Positions 43,315-54,500 of a stretch of 64,000 nt of DNA are shown piece after piece. Below the pieces are notes generated by a model, which was not told the DNA's origin, searched no databases, and worked only from the letters and a program-made list of their open reading frames with translations. A program made the position numbers and the translations under genes. Numbering within the stretch: the first letter of the stretch is position 1; each line of letters begins with the position of its first letter. Origin of the DNA: Luteolibacter rhizosphaerae (GTDB lineage Bacteria > Verrucomicrobiota > Verrucomicrobiia > Verrucomicrobiales > Akkermansiaceae); assembly GCF_025950095.1 (NCBI RefSeq), contig NZ_JAPDDR010000003.1:186001-250000 (forward strand). The letters are read 5' to 3'.

Positions 43315-43767
43315 ATGAAAAAGAGACCTCTGCGCCCCCGCAGCGATGCGGCTACCACCCCCGGCTTTCAGATCGCCCCGATGATCGACGTGGTCTTCGT
43401 GATCCTCCTCTTCTTCATGGTGAAGGCGGGCGACATCCAGACGGAAAAAGCCCATGTCACCCGACTCCCGAGCGATACCTACCAAGGTTGCATGGTGAAG
43501 ATGCCAGATGAGATCGCCATAACCGTGGCGGAAGACGGTCAGGTCTATCTCAACGACGATCCCTTCGACACGCCGGACTCCACCAGCTTGCAACAGCTCG
43601 CGGGCAACCTGAATGCGCTGAAGCAGAGCGCGGACTATCTGGGAGCCGAGGTCCGGGTTCTGGTCCAAGCGGAGGAACAGGCGAAGTACCAGCGGGTGAT
43701 CGACGTGATGGATGCCCTTCACCAGGCCCAGATCTCCGAAGTCAGCTTTGCATCCTTCGGCGACTGA
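43315..43767 (+). CDS. ExbD/TolR-family biopolymer transport protein, without ExbB partner
   Basis: The 150-aa protein has one membrane segment near the N-terminus (FQIAPMIDVVFVILLFFMVKAGD) with the conserved Asp that carries protons, and a periplasmic domain (VYLNDDPFDT, VLVQAEEQAKYQRVIDVMDALHQAQISEVSFAS). ExbD/TolR work with ExbB/TolQ, but no such gene is near, so the partner must be elsewhere. ATG 43315 is preferred to the upstream in-frame ATG at 43243. Confidence 0.88.
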   Translation: MKKRPLRPRSDAATTPGFQIAPMIDVVFVILLFFMVKAGDIQTEKAHVTRLPSDTYQGCMVKMPDEIAITVAEDGQVYLNDDPFDTPDSTSLQQLAGNLNALKQSADYLGAEVRVLVQAEEQAKYQRVIDVMDALHQAQISEVSFASFGD

Positions 43768-43809
43768 AATGCTTTCCTTCATCATCGAATTGAAGCTGGA
43801 ATACGGTTC

Positions 43810-44679
43810 GTGACGCCGAACCTGCATCATCTCGAGCTCTTCTATCATGTGGCCCGGCACGGGGGGATCACCGCGGCGGCACGGAGCATGCCCTACGGCA
43901 TCCAACAGCCGGCGATCAGCGGCCAGATCTCGCTGCTGGAGGATCAGCTCGGGGTCCGGCTATTCCAGCGCCGGCCTTTCAAGCTGACTCAGGAAGGGCG
44001 CGATCTCTACGACTTCCTGGCCCCCTTCTTCGGCGCCTTGCCCGAGGTGGCTTCCCGGATCGCCGGACGCGCTTCCCGCCGACTGCGGCTCGCCGCACCG
44101 GCCACGATCATCCGCCGCCATATGCCCGACGTACTGGCGGCGATGCGCAAGACGCAGCCGGACCTGGAGCTCAGCCTCGTGGATACCGACCAGCGGGCGG
44201 CCTTCGCCCTGCTGGAGCAAGAGCAGGTAGACTTGGCCGTGTGTGAGCTGGAGTCCAAGCCTCCTTCCGGAATCCGCACGGAGGTCCTGATCACGATGCC
44301 GCTGGTTCTGCTGCTGCCGCAGTCCTACAAACCCGCGCGCTCCGGCATCCATGCGATGGCGGTGGACTTCCCGCTGATCCGTCCCTCAAACGATACCGCG
44401 CTGGCCCGGCTTTTCTCGAAGGGGCTGGCCAAAGCCAGGCTCGATTGGCCGGCGCGGATCGAGGTGAACTCGCTGGAGCTGGTGCATGCCTATGTGGCCG
44501 GGGGCTTCGGTGCCGGTCTGAGCGTGAAGGCTCCGGGCATCACCTTTCCGAAGGGCAGTCAGGCATGGGAGATTCCGAACTGCCCGGAGCTGGTCATCGC
44601 CGCCGCGTGGCGCGGGAAGCTCTCGCCGCTGGCGGAGATGGTGCTCGACGGGCTGCGGAAACGGGCAAAGGGCAGCTAG
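43810..44679 (+). CDS. LysR-family transcriptional regulator
   Basis: The 289-aa protein starts at GTG 43810, with winged helix LHHLELFYHVARHGGITAAARSMPYGIQQPAISGQISLLEDQLGVRLFQRR (about 5-60) and a LysR effector domain (about 90-285). The insertion of PYGIQQ before the recognition helix differs from most LysR proteins. It is 42 bp after the ExbD gene and convergent with apbE. The effector and targets are unknown. Confidence 0.88.
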   Translation: MTPNLHHLELFYHVARHGGITAAARSMPYGIQQPAISGQISLLEDQLGVRLFQRRPFKLTQEGRDLYDFLAPFFGALPEVASRIAGRASRRLRLAAPATIIRRHMPDVLAAMRKTQPDLELSLVDTDQRAAFALLEQEQVDLAVCELESKPPSGIRTEVLITMPLVLLLPQSYKPARSGIHAMAVDFPLIRPSNDTALARLFSKGLAKARLDWPARIEVNSLELVHAYVAGGFGAGLSVKAPGITFPKGSQAWEIPNCPELVIAAAWRGKLSPLAEMVLDGLRKRAKGS

Positions 44680-44682
44680 CCG

Positions 44683-45624
44683 CTAGTCCGGCAGACGGAC
44701 AATCACGCGGGTGGCACCAGCCTTTCTCCCGAGGGCATCCGCCTTCCCGGCTCCGGCGACGCAGATGCCCGTGTCCAAGCCATCGGCGACCATTCCGCTC
44801 GGCGCGATCACGCTCACGGCGATGCGACGCGTAAGCCCGAGGCCGGTGTGTGGGTCGATGATGTGCGAGTAGCGTTTGCCATCGATCTCCACCGCTTGAT
44901 GGAGGTCTCCCGCGGTGGAGACGGCGCAGTTCGACAGCTCGACCACTTCCTCGGGCTCGTCGTCATCGAAGGTCTGCAGGCCGACCCGCCATGCGGTTTT
45001 CCCCGGCGGCGGTTCACCCAGGCGGAGGTCGCCTCCCGCGGCGATCAAGATGCGGGAGAGGCCGCGCTCCTTCATGGCCGCGAACATCTTGTCGGCGGCG
45101 AATCCCTTCGCGATGCCGCCTAGGTCGAGCTGCATGCCGGGCTCCTTGAAGCGGATGGTCTGCGCGGTGCCGTCCCAATCCACCTTGGTCCAGCCGCAGG
45201 CGGACTGCGCTTTCGCGAGGGTCGCGGGATCGGGTAGGGTCTTGCTGTCCCGGGTCTGACGCCAGAGCTTGGTCAGCGGGCCAAGCGTGGGATCGAAGGC
45301 GCCATCGGTTTCGCGGGCCTTGGTGAAGGCTCCTTCAAGAACCTCACCGAGCAGCGGGGAGACCTTGATGGTTTCGCCTGTCCGGTCGGACAGCTTCATG
45401 AGCTCGCTATCCGGCAAGTAGTCGGAGGCCACGGCATTGATCTCCGCGCCGATGGCGAAGGCGGCGTTCGCGGCGGCCGTCGCGACCACTTCGTCCTCGG
45501 CGTAGCAGGTGATGGCGAAGCGGGTGCCCATGAGGGGACGCTCGAAGTTGAAGCGCTTCTCTTCCGCCCCTGCCGATCCGAAGACCAGCAGGAATCCGAT
45601 CGTGATCCGCACCCAGTTGCTCAC
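44683..45624 (-). CDS. apbE: FAD:protein FMN transferase
   Basis: ApbE attaches FMN to a Thr of exported flavoproteins such as RnfG/NqrC. The 313-aa protein has an N-terminal signal segment (TIGFLLVFGSAGA), then RPLMGTRFAITCYA, DGAFDPTLGPLTKLW, LDLGGIAKGFAADK, LIAAGGDLRLGE, YSHIIDPHTGLG and MVADGLDTGICVAGAG, all ApbE signatures. GTG 45624 puts the signal peptide at the start; an in-frame TTG at 45675 would add 17 residues. The target flavoprotein is not in the window. Confidence 0.93.
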   Translation of the reverse strand: MSNWVRITIGFLLVFGSAGAEEKRFNFERPLMGTRFAITCYAEDEVVATAAANAAFAIGAEINAVASDYLPDSELMKLSDRTGETIKVSPLLGEVLEGAFTKARETDGAFDPTLGPLTKLWRQTRDSKTLPDPATLAKAQSACGWTKVDWDGTAQTIRFKEPGMQLDLGGIAKGFAADKMFAAMKERGLSRILIAAGGDLRLGEPPPGKTAWRVGLQTFDDDEPEEVVELSNCAVSTAGDLHQAVEIDGKRYSHIIDPHTGLGLTRRIAVSVIAPSGMVADGLDTGICVAGAGKADALGRKAGATRVIVRLPD

Positions 45625-45712
45625 GCGGGGGAGGCTGAGCGTGGTTTGGCGGGATGCAATGCCGGGAAATCCCAACCTGAATAATTACCCGTTTGTGTCG
45701 TGGACAGGGATG

Positions 45713-45736
45713 GGAATATGGCGTAAATGTCACATT
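45713..45736 (+). promoter_or_regulatory. Upstream element shared by CotH genes, copy 1
   Basis: GGAATATGGCG, four bases, then TGTCACATT, 61 bp before the first giant CotH gene. It is 19 of 24 bases identical to copy 2 at 51526. It may be a promoter or operator. Confidence 0.5.
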
Positions 45737-45797
45737 AAAGCTAGGAACGTCACTTTTATGGCGAATTCCAGCTTCCCGGTTCACCCCAAAAGCCCCT

Positions 45798-48700
45798 ATG
45801 ACGTCTGCCCGACGCTTCGCCTCGCTGGCGTGCGCCCTCATCTTGCCTGCCGTGCACGCCGCTCCCGTGAGCGTCGGCGATTTTTCCTTTGAAGGTAACG
45901 GCTTCGGTCCCGGCGGTTTCAACTATGGCTTGGGTCCGGAGTGGCTGGAGACGAACGGGCCGGATAACGGTGCGGGATTCGAGGAGTATATCACGGGGTT
46001 CGCGGCGGAGGGGACGGATCACCTCGGGATGGAGCTGAACCACAATGTGTGGCAGGACCTAGGGGTAACTTATCAGGCGAATACCCGCTATACGCTCACG
46101 GTCGCCGCGGGATACCGGAACGGGAATACGAACGCGGGTAACCAGAGCACTTACCTTCTCGCGGATAGCACGGGGGAGATCTATGCCACGGGGATCTTCA
46201 ATGCCTCCACGCTCCCGCCGCAGAGCTTCGGCGATGCGCCGGCGCTGGTCTTCGATACGCCGAACAATCCCGGGTCGGTCGGGAAGACGATCCGGATTCT
46301 CCTGCAAGCCCGGGGAGCGGGGCGTTCGCACTTCGACAACATCCGGCTAGATGCGACGCCGCTGGTGCCGCCGGGCACGGCGACGATCCAGAATCTGGCC
46401 CCGACCGCGGTGACAGCGACCACGGCCACGCTCAACGGGCAGATCAGCAACATCGGCGACGCAGCCCCTTCGATCACTTTCTTCTGGGGTCCGAGCGACG
46501 GCGGGCTGACCCCGGCAAACTGGGCGAACACGCTGACGCTGCCGGGGACACAAAGCGGCAGCTACTCGACGCCGGTGAGCGGCTTGGCCCCGGCTTCGAC
46601 CTGCTACTTCACCGCGCGCGCCACGAACAGCGCGGGGCAATCCTGGGCACTGGCGACGACGAGCTTCGAGACGCCAGCGCTGGCGCCTGCGGTGGCGAAC
46701 ATCGCGGCCTCCGAGATCCTGCCAACCACGGCGACGGTGGGAGCACAGGTCACTTCCACCGGCGGGGAAGCGCCAACGGTCACCCTCTACTACGGTACCA
46801 GCGACGGCGGCACGGTCGCGGGAAACTGGGCCTTCTCGACAAGCCTGGGGCAAGTGGCGACGAGCGCGACCACTTCCCTGAGCGGATTGCCTGCGGGCAG
46901 CACGATTCACTTCCGCGCCTTCGCTTCGAACGGGGGTGGCTCGGCATGGGCTCCGGCCAGTTCCAGCTTCGCCACGCCTGCAGTGAGTTTGCCCGCGGTC
47001 GCAAACCGCAGCGCGCAGGGAATTACGGGCAGCACGGCCACGTTGCGCGGCGAGGTGACGGCGGATGGCGGGGATGCGCCGGTCATCACACTGTTCTACG
47101 GTCCGGCGGATGGCGGCACGAACGCGGGCGCATGGGCTTCTTCCGCACCGCTCGGCAACCAGTCCGGCGAGTATTCCTTCTTCGCCGCCGGGCTCAACCC
47201 GCAGACGACCTACCATTTCCGTAGCAGGGCGGTGAATGCGGCGGGCACGGTGTGGGCCTCCGGCAGCCTGTCCTTCGCCACCACGCCGCTGGTGCCGAAC
47301 ACGGCGGTGATCAACGAGATTCACTTCAAGCCAGCCGACAAGACGAGCCTCGAGGAATTCATCGAGATCCACAACCCGGGGGACACCGCCCTGGATCTTT
47401 CCGGCTGGACGCTATCGGACGCGGTGAGCTTCACCTTCCCCGGCGGTAGCAGTCTGGCGGCAGGTGGCTACCTGATCGTAGCGGAGAATCCGGCGGTGAT
47501 CCTGTCGAAATACGGGAAGACCGCGCTGGGACCGTGGACCGGCAAGTTGAACTCCAGCGGCGAGCAGATCGACCTGCGGGATGCCGGGGGCGTGCTGAAG
47601 GATAGCGTGGACTATGGCGTGGGCTTCCCTTGGCCGACGGCGGCGGATGGTACCGGCAGTTCCGCGGAACTGATCCACCCCGGCCTGGACAATGATCTGG
47701 GCGGCTCCTGGCGTTCATCCGGAAGCGTGGTGGGCACACCGGTGACCTACATCGCCTCCCAAGCGACCGGCTGGAGATACCGGAAGGGCAACGCCGAGGC
47801 ATCCAGCCCGGTGGATGCGTGGCGGGCGACCGCCTACAACGATTCAAGCTGGCTCACCGGGCAGACGGGGATCGGCTACAACGATCCCGGTGTGTTGACG
47901 ATGCTCGGCGACATGCAGGGTGCGGGCGGTTACCGCAGCGTCTATTTCCGCAAACAATTCACGGTGCCTGCGGATGACGTTCCGGACCAACTGCGGCTGC
48001 GGGTGCGGGTCGACGACGGCTGCGTGATCTGGATCAACGGTTCACCGGTGCACCGGATCAATGTGGCGGACGGACAGCTGGCCTACAACTACCTGGCGCC
48101 GGAGAACCATGAGGCGGTGTGGGAGGAAGTCACGCTGGAGAACGCGGGAGCTTACCTCTTCGGCGGGACCAACGTGATCGCCGTACACGCCTTCAATACT
48201 TCCCAAGGCAGCAGTGATTTCTCGATGGATCTCGAGCTGAGTTCGGGCGGCGGAACCAGCGGCGGCCTGCCCACTCCGGGCGCGACGAACTCGGTACGCA
48301 GCGCTCCGACCGAGATTCCACCCTCCATCCGGCAAGTGATTCACACGCCGACCACTCCGGCGCCGAACCAAGCCGTGACCATCACCGCGCGCATCACCGA
48401 CCCCAACGGCATGGGCACGGTGAACCTGATGTACCAGACGGTGGATCCCGGTGCTTATATCCGCCTCACGGATGCTGCCTACACGACGGCCTGGACGACG
48501 GTGCTGATGCGGGACAACGGAACCAACGGCGATGCGGTGGCGAACGATTCGATCTACACGGCGCGGATTCCAGCCGCGACGCAGACGAACCGGCGCTTGG
48601 TCCGCTACAAGATCAGCTTGGCCGACTCGGCCGGGAATACCGCGACCGTTCCTTATTCCGACGACGAGCAGCCGAACTTTGCCTACTACGTGTATAGTGG

Positions 48701-51455
48701 CTTGCCCGCATGGCAGGGCGCCTTCCGCCCGGGCACGACGCCGCTCCAGACCTTCAGCCCGGCACTGCTGGACGACCTGCCGGTGTACAGCCTGATCGCG
48801 AACGGCAGCGACGTGATCAACTCGCAGTATAGCGGCGGCTCCGATGCCGTGCGCTTCCGCGGCACCTTCGTCTATAACGGCGTGGTCTACGACCACATCG
48901 AATTCAAGAACCGCGGCGAGGCCTCCACCTACGTCTCAGGCAAGAACAAGTGGCGCTTCTTCTTCAACCGGGCCCGCGACTTGCCGGCGCAGAACAACTT
49001 CGGCGACGACTATGCGGAGACCTGGGGTTCCTTCTCCGGAGACGCGTGTGCCAGCCCTTGGGCTTCGCTGCACCGCGGGATGGCAGGCGTGGAGGAAGCA
49101 GCCTCCTACAAGCTCTTCCAACTCGGCGGCCTGCCCTCCCCGAACACCCACTACTACCACTTCCGCGTGGTGCGGGGGGCGAATGAAACCCCGGCGGCGG
49201 GGACCAGCATCAACGATCCGATCGGCAATGCGGACGGCCAGTACGCAGGGGATTTCTGGGGGCTCTACCTCGCGATCGAACAGCCGGACGGCTCCTTCCT
49301 GGATGAACGTGGCCTACCGGACGGCAGCATCTACAAGATCGAGGGGAACGGCGGCGACAAGAAGAACCAAGGCATCACCCAGCCGATCAATTCCTCCGAC
49401 TGGGACAGCTTCCGGGACGCGCATGTGAACGCCGATCCGAACGAGACCTGGTGGCGGCAGAACATGGACATGGAAAGCTACTACACCTTCCATGCCCTGA
49501 ACCGCCTGACCGGGAACGTGGACGTGCGCGGCGGCTTCAACCACTACTTCTACCACCGCTCTTCCGACAACCGCTGGGTGCCGATGCCATGGGACCTGGA
49601 CATGATGTTCATCGCGAAGAGCCACCACCAGACCGGGGTCGGCGGCGGGAGCTATCCGGGCGTGATCCACGCCTACAAGTCGATCCTACAGAACCCCGCG
49701 CTGGCGCTCGAGTATCGCAACCGTGCGCGGGAGATCCTCGATCTCTTCGCCTCCGACGGAGGCAACGGTGGCGGGCAGTTCGGCCAGCTCATGGGCGAAT
49801 TCGCGGACATCGTGAATCCCACCGGGCAGACACTGACCTGGGCCGATGCGGATGCGGCGATGTGGAACCTGCACCCGCGCACCCAAGGATCGGATAGCGC
49901 GGCCAACGGCCAGACCAACCACCGCGGCAACTTCTTCCGCACCAGCTTCGCGGATAGCCGGATCGGCGGCGGCTGGACACGCTGGCTCCGCACGCCCGCT
50001 TCCTCCGGCACCATGGAGCACGAGGACTCCATGATCTACCTGCGCGACTACGTGACGAACACTTGGCCGGGCGGAGCTTGGGCCGTGAACAATGGCAACC
50101 AGCTCGGCTACGGTTACCAATATGTGGCGAACGACGCGGCTGACGCGGCGATTCCCCAGAAGCCGGTGGTGACCGCTTCCGGCGATCCCTCTTACCGGCT
50201 GGACGACCTCAGCTTCAGTTCCTCCACCTTCTCTGATCCGCAGGGGAGCGGCAGCTATGCGAAGACGCGCTGGCGGCTGGCCGAGGTCTCCGGCCCGGGC
50301 GTGCCCGGCTATGTCGCTGGGGCCGCGCGGAAGTATGAGACGGATGCGATCTGGACCACGGAGCTGAACAGTGTTCCGGGGACTATCACCATTCCCTACG
50401 GCGTGGCCCAGGCGGGCAAGACCTACCGGGTGCGCGTGCGCCACCAAGACAACACCGGCCGCTGGAGCCACTGGTCCGCTCCGGCGCAATTCAGCGCCAC
50501 CGAGCCGCCGCCAGGCGAGCTGATGCACTACTGGAATTTCAACGCGGCGAACTTCTTGGTGGCGAACACCAGCATCGGCGGAGCCCAGCTCTCCTCCACG
50601 GTCTCCAACGGTGCCCAAGTGATCCAACACGACGCCCAGGACCAAGGCTTCGCCGCGCTGAATGCGCGCAACGACGATCCGGTAGGCAGTCACTTGCGGG
50701 TGAATAACCCGCTGGGAGCAACGCTGACCTTCGCCGTACCGACGACCGGCTACGAGGACGTGGTGATCAAGTACGAGACGCGCCGCTCCGGCTCCGGGGC
50801 GGGCACGCAGCTCGTCTCCTACACGCTCGACGGAAGCAACTTCCTGCCCTTCGCGAACATCTTTCCGCCGGACGGCGACGCCACGGTGCAGATCCTCGAC
50901 TTCCGCCCGATCTCCGGTGCGGACAACAACCCGCTCTTCGCGATCCGCATCAGCTTCCAGCAAGGCACGGGCGGCACGGCGGGGAACAACCGCTTCGACA
51001 ACGTGACGGTCGAAGGCGACGAGATCAGCCTGCAACCGGGAACCTATGCCTACTGGCGGGCCGAGGAATTCCCGAATCCGGCGGACCGGAACAACCCGGC
51101 GATTTCCGGGCCGGATGCGAATCCCTCCGGTGACGGGGTGGCGAACATCCTGCGCTATGCGATGGGCGTGGGTCCGTACGATCCGGTGGCCCACCTGCTG
51201 CCGGTGCTGAACACGGCCGGTAGCAACCGCGAGTTCCGCTTCCGCTACGACGCTACGAAGACCGATCTGGTCTGGCGCGTGGTGGCCTCGAACGAACTGG
51301 GGGGCTGGAACTCGGAACTCTTCGACTCGGAGGAGGACACGATCCCGCCGCTGCAGGGTGGCTGGCTGCCGGTGGCGATCCCGCTCCACCTCGGCCCGGG
51401 CCCGTCCGCAGACCCCCGCATCTTTGTGCGACTGCAGGTCGAGTTCGTGCCCTGA
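45798..51455 (+). CDS. Giant secreted CotH/lamin-tail protein 1
   Basis: The 1885-aa secreted protein starts at MTSARRFASLACALILPAVHA. After a beta domain come three fibronectin III-like repeats (about 194-294, 298-396, 398-498), a lamin-tail domain (about 504-631: AVINEIHFKPADKTSLEEFIEIHNPGDTALDLSGW) and a galactose-binding-like domain (about 658-818). The CotH kinase-like domain (about 993-1290) has FRGTFVYNGVVYDHIEFKNRG and WVPMPWDLDMMF. Further beta domains and the C-terminal cassette (YWRAEEF, SGDGVANILRYAMG) follow. CotH is an atypical protein kinase in spores; in these large surface proteins its role is unknown. It is the first of three tandem relatives. Confidence 0.87.
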   Translation: MTSARRFASLACALILPAVHAAPVSVGDFSFEGNGFGPGGFNYGLGPEWLETNGPDNGAGFEEYITGFAAEGTDHLGMELNHNVWQDLGVTYQANTRYTLTVAAGYRNGNTNAGNQSTYLLADSTGEIYATGIFNASTLPPQSFGDAPALVFDTPNNPGSVGKTIRILLQARGAGRSHFDNIRLDATPLVPPGTATIQNLAPTAVTATTATLNGQISNIGDAAPSITFFWGPSDGGLTPANWANTLTLPGTQSGSYSTPVSGLAPASTCYFTARATNSAGQSWALATTSFETPALAPAVANIAASEILPTTATVGAQVTSTGGEAPTVTLYYGTSDGGTVAGNWAFSTSLGQVATSATTSLSGLPAGSTIHFRAFASNGGGSAWAPASSSFATPAVSLPAVANRSAQGITGSTATLRGEVTADGGDAPVITLFYGPADGGTNAGAWASSAPLGNQSGEYSFFAAGLNPQTTYHFRSRAVNAAGTVWASGSLSFATTPLVPNTAVINEIHFKPADKTSLEEFIEIHNPGDTALDLSGWTLSDAVSFTFPGGSSLAAGGYLIVAENPAVILSKYGKTALGPWTGKLNSSGEQIDLRDAGGVLKDSVDYGVGFPWPTAADGTGSSAELIHPGLDNDLGGSWRSSGSVVGTPVTYIASQATGWRYRKGNAEASSPVDAWRATAYNDSSWLTGQTGIGYNDPGVLTMLGDMQGAGGYRSVYFRKQFTVPADDVPDQLRLRVRVDDGCVIWINGSPVHRINVADGQLAYNYLAPENHEAVWEEVTLENAGAYLFGGTNVIAVHAFNTSQGSSDFSMDLELSSGGGTSGGLPTPGATNSVRSAPTEIPPSIRQVIHTPTTPAPNQAVTITARITDPNGMGTVNLMYQTVDPGAYIRLTDAAYTTAWTTVLMRDNGTNGDAVANDSIYTARIPAATQTNRRLVRYKISLADSAGNTATVPYSDDEQPNFAYYVYSGLPAWQGAFRPGTTPLQTFSPALLDDLPVYSLIANGSDVINSQYSGGSDAVRFRGTFVYNGVVYDHIEFKNRGEASTYVSGKNKWRFFFNRARDLPAQNNFGDDYAETWGSFSGDACASPWASLHRGMAGVEEAASYKLFQLGGLPSPNTHYYHFRVVRGANETPAAGTSINDPIGNADGQYAGDFWGLYLAIEQPDGSFLDERGLPDGSIYKIEGNGGDKKNQGITQPINSSDWDSFRDAHVNADPNETWWRQNMDMESYYTFHALNRLTGNVDVRGGFNHYFYHRSSDNRWVPMPWDLDMMFIAKSHHQTGVGGGSYPGVIHAYKSILQNPALALEYRNRAREILDLFASDGGNGGGQFGQLMGEFADIVNPTGQTLTWADADAAMWNLHPRTQGSDSAANGQTNHRGNFFRTSFADSRIGGGWTRWLRTPASSGTMEHEDSMIYLRDYVTNTWPGGAWAVNNGNQLGYGYQYVANDAADAAIPQKPVVTASGDPSYRLDDLSFSSSTFSDPQGSGSYAKTRWRLAEVSGPGVPGYVAGAARKYETDAIWTTELNSVPGTITIPYGVAQAGKTYRVRVRHQDNTGRWSHWSAPAQFSATEPPPGELMHYWNFNAANFLVANTSIGGAQLSSTVSNGAQVIQHDAQDQGFAALNARNDDPVGSHLRVNNPLGATLTFAVPTTGYEDVVIKYETRRSGSGAGTQLVSYTLDGSNFLPFANIFPPDGDATVQILDFRPISGADNNPLFAIRISFQQGTGGTAGNNRFDNVTVEGDEISLQPGTYAYWRAEEFPNPADRNNPAISGPDANPSGDGVANILRYAMGVGPYDPVAHLLPVLNTAGSNREFRFRYDATKTDLVWRVVASNELGGWNSELFDSEEDTIPPLQGGWLPVAIPLHLGPGPSADPRIFVRLQVEFVP

Positions 51456-51525
51456 AGGGCCGGGATAGATGGGAAAACGCGGAAGCGTAGGGTTCTGTCC
51501 CCGCTCTGGGGGATTGCAATGGGGT

Positions 51526-51549
51526 GGAATATGGCGATCTTGCCACATT
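51526..51549 (+). promoter_or_regulatory. Upstream element shared by CotH genes, copy 2
   Basis: GGAATATGGCG, four bases, then TGCCACATT, 28 bp before the second giant CotH gene start. A shorter related block, TTGTCACAT (56660-56668), precedes the third gene. Confidence 0.5.
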
Positions 51550-51577
51550 TCGCCCCGTCCGAAACCCCGGCCCGCCC

Positions 51578-54500
51578 ATGCGTCCACCCGCCGCCGCTTG
51601 CCTAGCGCTCACCCTCCTGGCCCCACTCTCTGCTGTCGCGAACCCGGTCATCACCGAGTTCATGGCCAGCAATCAGGCAACCATTGCCGATGAGGACGGC
51701 GATTTCTCGGACTGGATCGAGGTCCACAATCCGACCACGGCCCCGATCTCGCTGAACCAGTGGTGCCTGACGGACTCCGCCAGCAATCTGGCGAGGTGGC
51801 GTTTCCCGAACGTCACGCTGGCACCCGGCGAGTTCCGGATCGTGTGGGCATCCGGCGAGAACCGGCGCAATCCCGCGGCGCCGCTGCATACGAATTTCTC
51901 CCTTTCGGCCGGGGGCGAGTATCTCGCGCTGGTGAGGCCGGATGGCGTGACCGTGCAGCAAGACTTCGGCCCGGAATATCCCGCGCAGGATGGGGACGAG
52001 TCGTATGGCTCGCTCTTCAACAGCACGGTGCTGGTGGGGCCCGGGGCCGCGACCCGCTACCGCACTCCCACCAATGCCTCCGATCCCGGAAGCAACTGGA
52101 ACCAGCCCGGCTTCGGCGACGGGGCCTGGAGCGTGGGGCCCTCCGGCTTCGGCCACGGGATCACGGTGCCGGGGATCACGGTGCGCCAAGTCTTCCGCAA
52201 TAGCAGCGCGGGCACCCTGAATACCCTCGCGGCGACGGATGCCCTGCTGGCGCTGCCACCGGGAGATCCGGGCATCATCTCCGACACCACCATCGTCGAC
52301 GGCGTGGTAAACTATCTGGGCGACGGCAGCGACGGACGCTTCGGCGGGAACTCAGCGCCTCCCGGCGGTTCCGGAGACAACTACGCCATCAAGGCGACCG
52401 GCTGGATCGAAATCACCCAAGCCGGGGTCTACACCTTCGGCACGAACAGCGATGACGGGATCCGCGTGCGGATCGATGGCGTGGCGGTCATCACCGACAA
52501 CACGTCCCACGGCCCGCTCGATTTCTTCGGCACCCGCAACCTGAGCGTGGGTCTGCACAGCTTCGAGGTGGTGATGTTCCAAGGGAATGGGGGCAACTGC
52601 GTGGAGTTCTTCGCCGCGCAGGGCAGCTACAGCGCATGGGATGCGAATGCCTTCCGGCTGGTGGGTGACACGGCCAACGGCGGCCTGCCTGCGACCACCC
52701 TGCAAGGCGGGGCCAGCGGGCTGATCGCCACCGACACTCAGACGCTGCTGAACGGGAAACAGGGGGCTTACTTCCGCACGCCCTTCACGTCCACGGGTCC
52801 CGGTGCAGCGACCGCGCTCTCGCTGGTGACGCGCCATAACGACGGCTTCGCGGCCTGGCTCAACGGGACGAAGGTGGCCTCGCACAACGTGCCCGCGAAC
52901 CCGGCCTACAACTCCACGGCGAACTCGGCGCGGGGCAACTCCGATAGCCTGCGGCCGATGGGCTTCAGCCTGGCGGAGCATCTGCCGCTGCTGGCGAACG
53001 GCTCGAACGTGCTGGCCATCCACGGCATGAAGAACACCGCGGCGGATGCGAGCTTCCTGCTGCTGCCGGAACTGATCGCGGGATCACTCGATCCGATCTC
53101 GCCGCCGGCCTACTTCGGCTCCGGCAAGGCGAGCCCGGGCTGGATCAACGGCACGCCCAGCTCGCTGGGCAAGGTGGCGGACACTTCCTTCAGCATCGAT
53201 CGCGGGTACTTCACCTCGCCGATCCAGGTCGCGATCACGACGACCACACCGGGGGCGACGATCCGCTACACGCTGGACGGCTCCACGCCCTCCGACACGC
53301 ACGGCCTGATCTACAGCGGCCCGCTGAACATCGCCGCCACCCGCACGGTGCGGGCCTGCGCGGTGAAGTCCGGCTGGGAGTCAACGGATGTCGACACGCA
53401 GACCTACCTCTTCCTGAACGACGTGATCACGCAATCGGCGGCACCGGCAGGCTGGCCATCGACAAGCGGCACCGCCCAGGTGCTCGACTACGGGATGGAC
53501 GGGGACATCGTGAACAACTCGAACCTGGAGATCGGCAGCCCGGGCCGGGTGAAGGATGCGCTATCTGCCCTACCTGCGGTCTCTATCGTCACGGACCTAG
53601 ACAATCTCTTCAACATCAACGGATCCTCGGGCATCTACTCCAATCCCTATGCGCGGGGTTTCGCATGGGAGCGGCCGGCATCGATCGAGTGGATCAACCC
53701 GCCGAACGGGCAGAACCCGAATGGCAGCAGCGAATTCCAGATCAATGCCGGGATCCGGATTCGCGGCGGCTTCTCGCGATCCACGGACAATCCGAAGCAT
53801 TCCTTCCGGGCCTTCTTCCGCTCGGAGTACGGCGACTCGAAGCTGCTCTACCCGCTCTTCGGCCGGCGCGGGGCGCAGGAGTTCGACAAGATCGATTTCC
53901 GCACCTCGCAGAACTACTCGTGGAACTTCGGCGGAGATACGCGGAACACCTTCCTGCGGGAAGAGTCCGCACGGCAGGCCCAGCTCGACATGGGCCAGCC
54001 GGGCTCGCGGGTACGCTACTTCCACCTCTACCTGAACGGCCAGTACTGGGGTCTCTACAATCTGGACGAGCGGACGGAGGCGGACTACGCCGAGACCTAT
54101 TTCGGTGGGAAGAAGGAAGAATACGACGTGGTGAAGGCGGAAGGTTCGGACGCCGATTACGTCATCGGGGTTACCGATGGCAACTTCGCCGCCTGGCAGG
54201 ATCTCTTTAACAAGGGCGAGACCCACCGTGCCTCTCCGACGAACGCGAACTACTTCCGGATGATGGGCCGCGCCGCGGACGGCGTGACAGCTACGGCGGA
54301 TCCCGTACTTCTCGATCCGGATAACCTGATCGACTACCTGCTGCTGACGATGTGGACCGGCAACCTGGACGGCGCCACCTCCGCCTTCCTAGGGAACAAC
54401 AAGGCCAACAACTGGTCCGGGAGCCGCCGCCGGGACAACAACCCGGGGCAGGGCTTCCGCTTCTTCGTGCACGACTTCGAGCACAGCGCGCTGTGGACCG

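Noticed and set aside
51526-51549. Sigma-54 promoter in the shared CotH element
   Set aside because: The GG and GC pairs are 7 bases apart here, not the required 10, and copy 1 lacks the GC.
49686-51587. 633-codon open frame opposite the end of CotH gene 1
   Set aside because: Antisense frame with Arg/Val/His-rich low-information sequence.
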